From Halomonas sp. 1513 (lineage in GTDB: Bacteria > Pseudomonadota > Gammaproteobacteria > Pseudomonadales > Halomonadaceae): a stretch of DNA of 64,000 nucleotides. Below, in pieces: positions 15,846 through 23,675 of this stretch. The position numbers and the translations under genes were made by a program. The stretch lies in contig CP019326.1 in NCBI GenBank assembly GCA_001971685.1, positions 3,410,001 through 3,474,000 of the forward strand. The letters are read 5' to 3'. Each line of letters starts with the position of its first letter. Positions within the stretch are counted from its first letter, which is position 1. The notes under the pieces were generated by a model, which worked only from the letters and a program-made list of their open reading frames with translations, had not been told where the DNA came from and did not search any database.

Positions 15846-15890
15846 AATGCCGAACCCCGGATAGATTCCATCTATCCGGGGTTCGGCATT
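15846..15890 (+). terminator. Terminator with 20-bp perfect stem ending the catabolic operon
   Basis: Perfect 20-bp arms (15846-15865 and 15871-15890) flank a TTCCA loop. The arm core is CCGAACCCCGGATAGA. Only TTT follows the right arm, so termination may rely on stem strength or the structure may block 3' exonucleases. It closes the DUF1445-to-OYE unit. Confidence 0.8.
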
Positions 15891-15946
15891 TGGCAGGAGG
15901 CACGAGTATGCTTAGACAAAACAAGTCGAAATGACCAGGAGTCATG

Positions 15947-16714
15947 ATGTCGAAGTTATCGCTGAAGCCGCGTCCTCGCGGCGGCCGCTGGCCGGTCGCC
16001 CTCGCCTGGCTGAGCCTGCTGCTGCTGGCCGGCGCGGCACTGATGATGGGCGGTGCGGGCCCCGCCCACCGGATGGGGCTTGTGGACCTGGGGAGCGCCT
16101 TCGGCTGGCTGCGCCAGGGCGCCTATGTGGCACTGGCCGCCGCGGCCCTGGGGCTGGTCACGCTGCTGGTGGCGAGCCTGTGCAAGCGGGTCAGGCCGGC
16201 ACTAGCGGGCGGGCTGGTGATCATCGCGGTGGCGGGCATGATGTGGGTGCCCTACCAGCTGCAGCAGCGCGCCCAGCAGGTGCCGCCGATCCACGACATC
16301 TCCACCGACCTGGACAACCCGCCGGGCTTCGTGGCGCTGGTCGAGGCGCGAGAGGCCGCGCCCAACGCCGTCGACCACCCCGGCGAGCGCACCGCCCGCC
16401 AGCAGCGCGAGGCCTACCCGGATATTCAGCCCATCACCCTCGAGCTCACGCTGACCGAGGCCCTGAGCGCCGCCGAAGCGGCGGCCCTGGATCAAGGCTG
16501 GGAACTGGCCGACGTGGGCGGCGACCGCCTCGAGGCGACCGCCACCACCCGCTGGTTCGGCTTCAAGGACGACGTGGTGATTCGCCTCAGCGAGGTCGAG
16601 GGCGGCACCCGAGTGGACGTGCGCTCGGCGTCGCGGCTCGGGCGCAGCGATATGGGCACCAACGCCCAGCGCATCCGTGACTATATGGCCGCGCTACGCG
16701 CCCGGGTCGAATAG
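15947..16714 (+). CDS. DUF1499 family membrane protein
   Basis: A 255-residue protein. Three predicted membrane helices lie in the first 100 residues (about 15-35, 45-68 and 72-95), then a soluble DUF1499 domain. The domain begins at PPIHDISTDLDNPP and ends in RSASRLGRSDMGTNAQRI, both characteristic. The function of DUF1499 is unknown. I chose ATG 15947 because AGGAG is 5 bases upstream; ATG 15944 would leave only 2. It is a single gene, convergent with the lipoprotein gene downstream. Confidence 0.85.
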   Translation: MSKLSLKPRPRGGRWPVALAWLSLLLLAGAALMMGGAGPAHRMGLVDLGSAFGWLRQGAYVALAAAALGLVTLLVASLCKRVRPALAGGLVIIAVAGMMWVPYQLQQRAQQVPPIHDISTDLDNPPGFVALVEAREAAPNAVDHPGERTARQQREAYPDIQPITLELTLTEALSAAEAAALDQGWELADVGGDRLEATATTRWFGFKDDVVIRLSEVEGGTRVDVRSASRLGRSDMGTNAQRIRDYMAALRARVE

Positions 16715-16745
16715 CGCCGCCCCAAACGGCAGCCAGGAGCAACCG

Positions 16746-17381
16746 CTAGTCGGCCGGGCTCACTTCGCCACTCGCCGGATCGAGTCGATAGCCCTCGCCG
16801 TCCACCTCGAACAGCAGCAGGTCGTCCTGCCATTCCCGTACGAGGTACTCGCTTTCCGGCGGGACCTCCTCGGCGTGGGCCGGGATACGCACCGACTGGG
16901 CATTGGCCTCCACCGTCTGACCCTCGGCGTCACCGGCGACGACCACCAGGCTGCGACTCGGCGCCGGGCCCTCCAGGGCGAACACCGCATACTCGCCATC
17001 GTCACGCCACGGCCCCGGCTCGACCTGGCCACCATACTGAAAGGCCGCCGGACGCAGCGTGCCGTCCTCGATGCTGAGCAGCCAGCCGGCGGCATGGGCT
17101 GCGCCTTGCGTAGTGAGCGCCAGGCGGGTCTCATCCGGCGACAGCTCGGCCGCCACGAAGCGCTGCGCGGCGCCAAACTCGGCGTCGTCATCGATCGGAA
17201 TATTGCTGGGCACCTCGCCGATATCCAGCAGGCGCTCGTCATCGGCGCCCCGAATCGCCTCATCCGATACTGCCAGCGGCATCAGGCTGGCAGTGGCCGT
17301 CTCGTCTGGGGGCGAATCGCTACAGCCGGCAGCGAAGGCGATGACCATCCCCAGCGCGCCGCCGCGATACACTGATCTCAC
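16746..17381 (-). CDS. Hypothetical lipoprotein
   Basis: A 211-residue protein starting at GTG. Its lipobox AFAAGC puts the lipidated cysteine at residue 20, after a short hydrophobic signal. The mature part is acidic and strand-rich, with repeats of the type LxLTTQGAAHAAGWLLSIEDG and WQDDLLLFEVDGEGYRLDPASGEV, suggesting a beta-propeller or beta-sandwich fold. I do not recognise it. Aspartate after the lipid cysteine is absent (serine at +2), so outer-membrane sorting is expected. It overlaps the M42 peptidase stop by GTGA, so it is coupled to that gene. Confidence 0.75.
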   Translation of the reverse strand: MRSVYRGGALGMVIAFAAGCSDSPPDETATASLMPLAVSDEAIRGADDERLLDIGEVPSNIPIDDDAEFGAAQRFVAAELSPDETRLALTTQGAAHAAGWLLSIEDGTLRPAAFQYGGQVEPGPWRDDGEYAVFALEGPAPSRSLVVVAGDAEGQTVEANAQSVRIPAHAEEVPPESEYLVREWQDDLLLFEVDGEGYRLDPASGEVSPAD

Positions 17382-18646
17382 GCGCCCTCCTTCTGCTCCT
17401 TGTCCTCTTTATCGGGCTTGGCGTGGCCCTGGTGGGCCAACGCACCGGCCTCGTCCAGACGCGGGTGGTTGTCGAGGAACTCGCGGTGGATATCGGGCAG
17501 CGCATCCAGCGCCTTGAGGGTGTGGGTCAGGGCATGGATGGCAGCCAGCACGTCCTGGGTATTGCCGGTCTCGGAGATGGTGTGCATGTTGCGGATCGGG
17601 AAGCCGATCGAGGTCGCCGCACAGTCCACCGCAGCGAGCACCCCGGCCATGCCGTCGGTGCCGGTGTCGGCGCCGACGATATCGCGCTGCAGCGGGATGC
17701 CCTGCTCCTTGGCGGTGGTCGCGATAAGGCGGTTGAGCTGCTCGCTGGCAATAGAGCCCACCGACATGGTGAAGCCCTTGCCCATCTCCAGCGGCTGCAT
17801 GCGCCGGTCGCCGATGCCCGGCGCGGCCACGTAGTCGTGATTGACGTCGACGCCGATCAGCGCATCTGGCTTGAGCTCGCCGGCCAGCACCCGGCTGCCG
17901 AAGCGGCCGATCTCTTCATAACTGGCGATGGCGAACATCACCCTCACCTGCTCGGTGCCGCCAGCCTCGGCGATCAGCCGCGCCACCTCGGCGGTGACGA
18001 AGCAGCCCAGGCCGTTGTCCAGGTAGGCGCCGTAGAAGGTGTTGGGGCTGAAGCCGGGGCGGATCGGACGGTCGAACAGGATAGAGTCGCCGGGGCGCAC
18101 GCCGAGGTTGAGCACCTGCTGCTTCTTGTTCTCGCCGTGAATCTGCAGGTCGAGGTAGATCTGCTCCTTCTTGAGGCCCTTGCTGCCGTCGCGCTGGGCC
18201 GGGTCGGAGAAGTGGATCGCCCCCAGTGCCTCGACGGTGCCGCCACGAATCACCCGGTAACTGCCGGGCTGCTCAGGGTCCTCGCTGAACAGCTTGACCT
18301 CGTGGCCGATCAGCACCCCGGGCAGGAAGGAGTCGGTGTTGATCCAGATCTTGCCGTCGTCGCCGATGCTGCGCACCTGCATGCGGATCTTGTCGGCGTG
18401 GCCGATGATCATCACCTTGAACATGTCGTCGCGGCCGGGATGGGTATCCAGCACCACGCCGGCATGCCCCTTGTACTGGTGCAGATGCCACCCCTTGGGC
18501 GCAAAGCCGTCAAAGTAGGGCTTGAGCACGCCGTAGGTCATGGCGCCCTCAAGGCCTATCGGACTCGGCGCATCGAGGATGCGGCGCATCAGGGTGAACT
18601 GCTCGTCCGGCATGGGTTGAGTCCAGGGCTTGGTCGCGTCGCTCAT
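17378..18646 (-). CDS. M42-family metallopeptidase
   Basis: A 422-residue cytosolic dinuclear zinc aminopeptidase-like protein of the M42 (FrvX/glutamyl aminopeptidase) family. Candidate metal ligands and catalytic residues appear in order: H83-x-D85 (IGHAD), D210 in YLDNG, E244-E245 in SYEEIG, D267 in GVDVNHD, and a late histidine in RNMHTIS. The insertion between the first two motifs forms the second domain that closes the active site. The last 25 residues are a charged, lysine- and glutamate-rich tail unlike typical members. Members form large hollow oligomers and trim peptides. It is followed by a coupled lipoprotein gene. Confidence 0.85.
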   Translation of the reverse strand: MSDATKPWTQPMPDEQFTLMRRILDAPSPIGLEGAMTYGVLKPYFDGFAPKGWHLHQYKGHAGVVLDTHPGRDDMFKVMIIGHADKIRMQVRSIGDDGKIWINTDSFLPGVLIGHEVKLFSEDPEQPGSYRVIRGGTVEALGAIHFSDPAQRDGSKGLKKEQIYLDLQIHGENKKQQVLNLGVRPGDSILFDRPIRPGFSPNTFYGAYLDNGLGCFVTAEVARLIAEAGGTEQVRVMFAIASYEEIGRFGSRVLAGELKPDALIGVDVNHDYVAAPGIGDRRMQPLEMGKGFTMSVGSIASEQLNRLIATTAKEQGIPLQRDIVGADTGTDGMAGVLAAVDCAATSIGFPIRNMHTISETGNTQDVLAAIHALTHTLKALDALPDIHREFLDNHPRLDEAGALAHQGHAKPDKEDKEQKEGA

Positions 18647-18702
18647 CTAGGTCTCTCGCTGATTGAGGAAGTATCTCCCCAGTCTGCCAGATTTCGCGGC
18701 GC

Positions 18703-19926
18703 CTAACCTGCCGCTGGGCGAAGCCGCGCGAATGAAAACAGCGCCGCCAGCGGGTGATCGCGTCCTTCGATCGAGGCGCGCAGCAAGCCGGCCCCTATCA
18801 TGCTGTAGCTGATACCGTTGCCGCCGTAGGCCATGGCGAAAAGCACGCGGGGGCCATATTGCGCGTGGGGGCCGAAGAACGGCAGGCCATCCTCGGTCTC
18901 GGCAAAGGTCCCGCCCCAGGAGAAGGTCGGGGTCATGGGCAGTGCGGGGAACAGTGACTCGACCTTTTCGGCCAGCCCCTGGGCCTTGTCCTGGACCCGC
19001 TGGTCTCGACGCGAGGGGATATCCTCATCGTCATCGTCGCCGCCGACCAGCAAGCGGCCATCGCCGGTAGTGCGCATATAGAGGTATGGCCGCGCCGACT
19101 CCCAGACCATGGTCGTGGCCAGGCGGCCAAGCGCCTCTGGCGCGATGGGATCGGTAATGAAGGCGTAGCTGCTGCGATTGACGGCGAACGACTCATTCAG
19201 CCAGCGCTGTGACTCATAGCCGGCGGCCACCACCAGCTGCCTGCAGCGCAGCGTATAGCCCGCCATCGTGCTCAGCGTCACGCCGCCGCTATCGGCAGCG
19301 ACCGTTTCGACCTCGGTACGATCGAAGACCTGACCGCCATGCTCGGCCACGCGCATGAACAGCTTGTAGGCCAGGCGGTAGGGGTCCACCCGCGCCGCGA
19401 GATGGGTCAGGATGGCGCCCGGCGCCTCGATGCCGAAGGCGCTCTCGAGCCCCTCGCGGCTCAGCCAGTCGGCCTCGAAGCCATGCTGCCGGCGCAGGTC
19501 ATACTCCTCGCCCAGGCTCGCCAGGTCCTCATCACCGCTGGCGTAGTACAGGCTCTGCTGGTAGCCGAAATCCACATCGCCCAGCTGATCGGCCAGTGCG
19601 GAAAGATCCGTGATGGCATCGGCACAGGCGCGATAGGCCAGCACGGCATTGTGCTCACCATAGCGCTTGGCCAGATCGACCATGTGGGTATCGATTTCGT
19701 ACTGCAGCAAGGCGGTACTCGCCGCCGAGCTTCCCCAGCCCACCTCGCGGCGCTCCACCACCACCACATGCTGACCATGGCGCGCCAGCTCATCGGCGAT
19801 CAGGGCGCCGGTGATGCCGCCGCCGATGACCACCACATCGCAATCCAGGTCTTCGGCGAGCTTGGGGAAGGCGTGCATCAAGCCATTCTTGACGGCCCAG
19901 AAGGGGTAACCGCTTTTCAGGTCCAT
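18703..19926 (-). CDS. FAD-dependent oxidoreductase (DAO family)
   Basis: A 407-residue member of the D-amino-acid oxidase/glycine oxidase family. The dinucleotide fold is VVVIGGGITGALIADELARHG at about residues 31-51, followed by the ERREVGWGSSAAS segment, where FAD is held. The C-terminal half has GGxFAETEDGLPFFGP and the AYGGNGISYSMIG closing motif, also seen in PuuB-type and glycerol-3-phosphate-type oxidases. It probably oxidises a secondary amine or amino acid. It is monocistronic and close to, but not overlapping, the M42 gene. The substrate is not deducible from context. Confidence 0.82.
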   Translation of the reverse strand: MDLKSGYPFWAVKNGLMHAFPKLAEDLDCDVVVIGGGITGALIADELARHGQHVVVVERREVGWGSSAASTALLQYEIDTHMVDLAKRYGEHNAVLAYRACADAITDLSALADQLGDVDFGYQQSLYYASGDEDLASLGEEYDLRRQHGFEADWLSREGLESAFGIEAPGAILTHLAARVDPYRLAYKLFMRVAEHGGQVFDRTEVETVAADSGGVTLSTMAGYTLRCRQLVVAAGYESQRWLNESFAVNRSSYAFITDPIAPEALGRLATTMVWESARPYLYMRTTGDGRLLVGGDDDDEDIPSRRDQRVQDKAQGLAEKVESLFPALPMTPTFSWGGTFAETEDGLPFFGPHAQYGPRVLFAMAYGGNGISYSMIGAGLLRASIEGRDHPLAALFSFARLRPAAG

Positions 19927-20078
19927 GCGCTTGTCTCTTTCCTTGAGATGATGTCATGCCAGAAGGCAGACGCTACCACGAGCGTAGCCGTAAACCTGGC
20001 GTGGCACTGTGCGGGCCAAGTGCGCGCTAGGTCTATGCTAGGCTAGCGCTTTTCCCTTCTGCCATTAATGAGACCCAC

Positions 20079-20492
20079 ATGCTTCGTATTTCCAACAGCG
20101 TGGAGCTGGGCGACTGGGAAATCGAGATCAGCCAGATCCGCGCCCAGGGCGCCGGCGGACAGAACGTCAACAAGGTCGCCTCGGCGGTACATCTGCGCTT
20201 CGATATCCCCAACTCCAGCCTGCCGCCCTTCTACAAGGAGCGGCTGATGGCGCTCTCCGATCAGCGCATCAGCAAGGAGGGGGTGGTGGTGATCAAGGCC
20301 CAGAGCCACCGCACCCTGGAACTCAACAAGGAGGATGCGCTGGCGCGCCTGCGCACGCTGATCCGCGAGGCGGTCAAGCAGCAAAAGGTGCGCAAGCCCA
20401 CCAAGCCGACCAAGGGCTCGCAGCGCCGCCGGGTCGACAGCAAGACCCGCAAGGGCAAGACCAAGTCGCTGCGCGGCAAGGTCGACGTATGA
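20079..20492 (+). CDS. arfB: Alternative ribosome-rescue factor ArfB
   Basis: A 137-residue release-factor-like hydrolase. The catalytic GGQ is at residues 26-28 inside RAQGAGGQNVNK. The basic C-terminal tail (about 104-137, lysine- and arginine-rich) inserts into the empty mRNA channel of stalled ribosomes in characterised ArfB. Length and layout match E. coli YaeJ. It frees nascent chains from ribosomes stalled on non-stop mRNA as a backup to tmRNA. It is single, convergent with the racemase-family gene, and only 9 bp separate the stops. Confidence 0.95.
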   Translation: MLRISNSVELGDWEIEISQIRAQGAGGQNVNKVASAVHLRFDIPNSSLPPFYKERLMALSDQRISKEGVVVIKAQSHRTLELNKEDALARLRTLIREAVKQQKVRKPTKPTKGSQRRRVDSKTRKGKTKSLRGKVDV

Positions 20493-20501
20493 GCGGGCGG
20501 C

Positions 20502-21548
20502 TCACGACCGCTCGGGGTGAGCGCTGGTCAGGATATGGTGCAAGCCGCCGCACTCGACCATTACATCGTCGCAGTTGACGACGATCTCCGAGCGCGCCAG
20601 CACGTAGCTCTTGCCGGTGATGGTGTTCTCCACCACGTGGCCGTTGCCCTCTTCACGCGCAGCGATGAACTCGCCGATGAAGCCGGTCTCGCGCAACGAC
20701 ACGGTCTCCAGCTTGTCACCGGGCTGGATGCTGCCCTCGTAGTGCATCAGCGCCAGCCGCGCCGAGGTACCGGTACCGGTGGTGCTGCGGCAGATCACCC
20801 CGGGATGCACGTAGGTGGTCGAGCGTGAGCGGTAGAAGTCGTCGGCGACCTGTTCCACCGGCCCCATGAAGTGCAGGAACGGCAGCGGCCCCACGTCGCC
20901 CAGGGTGTAGTGGGAAAAGCCGCGCTCGGCCTGGATCGCCTCGACGATCTTGTGGGCACACTCGGCCAGCTGGCGCTCTTCGGCACGGTTGAGCGAGAAG
21001 CCAAGCTCGGCGGCATCGACCAGCGCATAGAAACCGCCGCTGTAGGCCACGCTATAGGTCACGTCGCCGATCTCCGGCACATGGATCTTGGCGCGGTAGG
21101 TGTCGATGTAGCTGGGCAACCCGCCGCAGGTGATCGCCTCGACCACGCCGTTCTCGACCCGCGCCTCAATGTTGACCAGTCCGGCCGGCGACTCGAGCAC
21201 GAAGTGCTGGGTGCCCTCCTGCTTGGGTACGATGCCCGCCTCGAGTACCGCGGTGGCGGTACAGATGGTGTTGGAGCCGGAGTAGATCGGGTAGCCCATC
21301 ACCTCCATGATGATATAGCCGGCGGCGGCGGCCGGGTCGGTGGCCGGCACGATAAGGTCCACCGACATCTCGGGTATGCCGTAGGGCTCTTCCAGCAGCA
21401 GCCGGCGCAGGCCGTCGGCGTCATCGCGCAGGTAGTGCATCTGCTCGCGTACCGTGGCGCCGGGCAGCGGGTCGATGCCGCCGGTGACGATGCGGCTGAC
21501 GTCGCCGCCGGCGTGGGTATCCATCAGCTGCAGGGTCAGTTCACTCAT
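20502..21548 (-). CDS. Proline racemase-family protein with Ser/Thr in place of both cysteines
   Basis: A 348-residue member of the proline racemase / hydroxyproline epimerase / trans-3-hydroxyproline dehydratase family, with duplicated DapF-like halves. Racemases use two cysteines. Here the first position (YSGSNTI, racemase form MCGHNxI) is S90 and the second (RSTTGTGTSA, racemase form RSPCGTGTSA) is T257. Loss of the second cysteine is the mark of trans-3-hydroxy-L-proline dehydratases, so dehydration is more likely than racemisation. The serine at the first site is less usual. ATG 21548 overlaps the upstream stop (ATGA). It is an operon partner of the alcohol dehydrogenase-like gene. Confidence 0.85.
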   Translation of the reverse strand: MSELTLQLMDTHAGGDVSRIVTGGIDPLPGATVREQMHYLRDDADGLRRLLLEEPYGIPEMSVDLIVPATDPAAAAGYIIMEVMGYPIYSGSNTICTATAVLEAGIVPKQEGTQHFVLESPAGLVNIEARVENGVVEAITCGGLPSYIDTYRAKIHVPEIGDVTYSVAYSGGFYALVDAAELGFSLNRAEERQLAECAHKIVEAIQAERGFSHYTLGDVGPLPFLHFMGPVEQVADDFYRSRSTTYVHPGVICRSTTGTGTSARLALMHYEGSIQPGDKLETVSLRETGFIGEFIAAREEGNGHVVENTITGKSYVLARSEIVVNCDDVMVECGGLHHILTSAHPERS

Positions 21549-22720
21549 GGGCGTTGCTCCAGGGCAAAGGGGGCGCCGTGTTCGTCCCACTCGGCGTCGG
21601 GCACGATCACGATCTTGCCCAGGTAGTTGCTGCCACGATTGACGAAGTAGCGCTCCGCGGCGTGCAGCTCCGAGAGCTTGAAGGCGGCGTGGAGTACCGG
21701 CTTGAGCTGGCCGGCGCGAATCCACTCCACCAGCTGTTCGGCCTCTTCCCGCGTGCCGTGGGAAACGCCGAAGATCTGCACCTGGTAGAGGTAGATGCGC
21801 GTCCACATGATCTCGCTGAGGTTGCCGCCGCTGGCGCCGGCGATCGACAGCCGCGGATAGTCGGCGCGGCGGTTCATGTCGACGATCATGGTGTCGATGA
21901 AGCGGTCGGTCATCTCGCCGCCAACCAGGTCCATCACCGCATCGATGGGCGCCCCGCCGGTGGCGGCGAGCACCTGATCGGTAAAGTCATCCATGCGGGT
22001 ACGGTCGAATACCGCCTCGGCGCCCAGCGCCTCGAGCGCCTCGGCCTTGTCGGCCTGACTCAGCGCATAGGGGATGGCACCGACGATGCGGCACAGCTGG
22101 ATCAGCGCCGTGCCCACGCCGCCGCTGGCGCCGGTGACCAGCACATGCTCACCGGCCTTGACCCGCGCCGAGGTCATCATGTGGTAGGCGGTCTGGTAGG
22201 AGCACATGCCCATCGCGGCGAGCTCGGCATCGGCCAGCTCGGGGTTGGGCACAGGGTGGAACTGGTCCGCCGGCACCGCGACGTACTCGGCGTAGCCGCC
22301 GTCGGCGCCGTGGCCGTAGTAGTCCGGGGTCAGGTTGATGTTGCGCCGGCCGTCGGCGTAGAGGTTGAAGTCGAGCAGGCCGCGCTCGCCGATGCGCGCC
22401 GGGTCTACGCCGTCGCCCACCGCCGCCACGCGCCCGGCGATGTCGGCGCCCTGGATGCGCGGAAAGGTCAGGGTCGCCTCGCCGCCCATGGCGAACGAGG
22501 TCACCTCGCCCTTGTCCTTGGTCGGGTAGAGCCCCTCGCGGGCCTTGCGGTCGGTATTGTTCTTGGCGGTGGCGGTGACCCGCACCAGCACCTCGCCGGG
22601 GCCAGGGCGCGGGGTCGCCACGTCATGGCGATACTCGAGCTTGTCGACGTCGCCATGGCCGGTCAGCAGCATCGCCGACATGGTGGCGGGAATGGCATCT
22701 GTCGATGATACGGGGGCCAT
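21545..22720 (-). CDS. Medium-chain dehydrogenase / quinone oxidoreductase-like protein
   Basis: A 391-residue protein of the medium-chain dehydrogenase/reductase superfamily. The GroES-like catalytic domain spans about residues 14-150 (PGPGEVLVRVTATAKNNTD, then GADIAGRVAAVGDGV). The Rossmann domain has VLVTGASGGVGTALIQL near residue 183. The cysteine cluster for structural zinc is absent, and asparagines replace the usual zinc ligands in TAKNNTD, so it groups with NADPH:quinone reductases. ATG 22720 is chosen for GAGGAG 7 bases upstream. It is first gene of a coupled pair with the racemase-family enzyme, which suggests a shared pathway. Confidence 0.85.
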   Translation of the reverse strand: MAPVSSTDAIPATMSAMLLTGHGDVDKLEYRHDVATPRPGPGEVLVRVTATAKNNTDRKAREGLYPTKDKGEVTSFAMGGEATLTFPRIQGADIAGRVAAVGDGVDPARIGERGLLDFNLYADGRRNINLTPDYYGHGADGGYAEYVAVPADQFHPVPNPELADAELAAMGMCSYQTAYHMMTSARVKAGEHVLVTGASGGVGTALIQLCRIVGAIPYALSQADKAEALEALGAEAVFDRTRMDDFTDQVLAATGGAPIDAVMDLVGGEMTDRFIDTMIVDMNRRADYPRLSIAGASGGNLSEIMWTRIYLYQVQIFGVSHGTREEAEQLVEWIRAGQLKPVLHAAFKLSELHAAERYFVNRGSNYLGKIVIVPDAEWDEHGAPFALEQRP

Positions 22721-22927
22721 AGGCGGTCTCCTCGCAGAAGCGATCGATTCACGCTGCGACGATAACAAACTCAGCCCTCGTGCCTAGCCCAGATTTTTTT
22801 CGAATGCGGGCCCTCCAGCACGAGAAATTTTCGCCTCGCCGCCTCGCCGCCACGCTGCATCGGCACCCCCGGCGCCAGGCGCGCGACGCGCCCGGCTCGC
22901 CACCGCTGGCGTGGATATCGGTGGCGA

Positions 22928-23506
22928 TCAGCCCATCACCGGCATGCCGGTGACCAGCACGTGAAGGTGGAAGGCAAACAGGTAGTAGGCCACCAAACCG
23001 ATCACCACCGTCAGCACGGTGGCAACGGTGCGGCTCTCGCGGGGGGCCGGCGGGTTGGCGCGGTCGCGCTGCTTGGCGGCGCGGAACGCCAGGATCGCCC
23101 ACACCAGGAAGGCGCCAAAGAAGACGATATCGCCGAGCCGACCGTTGGCCAGCAGGTGAGCCAGCGCCCAGATCTTCACCGCCAGCATCATCGGGTGGCC
23201 GAGCTTGGCCTTGATGGCATTGTGCGGCACGTAGGCGGCCACCAGCATGATGAACGCCGGGATCATCAGCAGCAGCACCAGATGGCGCAGTCCGGTGGGC
23301 GGGAACCACACGAAGATCGGGTCGAGGCGCATCTGGCCATAGCCCCAGATGGCGATGGCCAGGCCGAGCACCGAGACCGCCGAGTAGGCGAGCTTCCAGG
23401 TCGTCTCACCGAGGCGCTCACACTGCGCCTGACGCCAATCGTCGGCGAAGATGCGCACGGAGTGGCTGCCCAGGAAGATCAGCAGGCCGAGAATCATGAT
23501 CAACAT
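22928..23506 (-). CDS. NnrU family membrane protein
   Basis: A 192-residue inner-membrane protein with about six predicted helices. It begins MLIMILGLLIFLGSHSVRI, the hallmark NnrU N-terminus, and contains the conserved VPHNAIKAKLGHPMMLAVKIWALAHLLANG region. NnrU is related to isoprenylcysteine methyltransferase-like proteins and was first seen beside nitric oxide reductase genes, but no denitrification gene is near here. The longer frame to 23605 adds 33 residues with no membrane logic; GGAG upstream of 23506 supports the shorter form. Confidence 0.87.
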   Translation of the reverse strand: MLIMILGLLIFLGSHSVRIFADDWRQAQCERLGETTWKLAYSAVSVLGLAIAIWGYGQMRLDPIFVWFPPTGLRHLVLLLMIPAFIMLVAAYVPHNAIKAKLGHPMMLAVKIWALAHLLANGRLGDIVFFGAFLVWAILAFRAAKQRDRANPPAPRESRTVATVLTVVIGLVAYYLFAFHLHVLVTGMPVMG

Positions 23507-23675
23507 GTAGGAAATGCTCCAGCAGAAAGTGTCAGGTGCGCCAAGCATGCCACAACCCACCGGCCGGGGCATGACAAGCGTGATCGCGGGCTTGAAGATC
23601 GCCATCTGAATCGTTCAACATAGCCGCCTTCAGCGCCGGGCAGCCTGTGCCCCATGCGCTCGCCAAGGACCGGTC

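Noticed and set aside
17378..18646. Assignment of the M42 peptidase to the NAGGN osmolyte trio
   Set aside because: No amidotransferase or acetyltransferase partner is nearby and the N-terminal sequence does not look like the trio peptidase; kept as generic M42.
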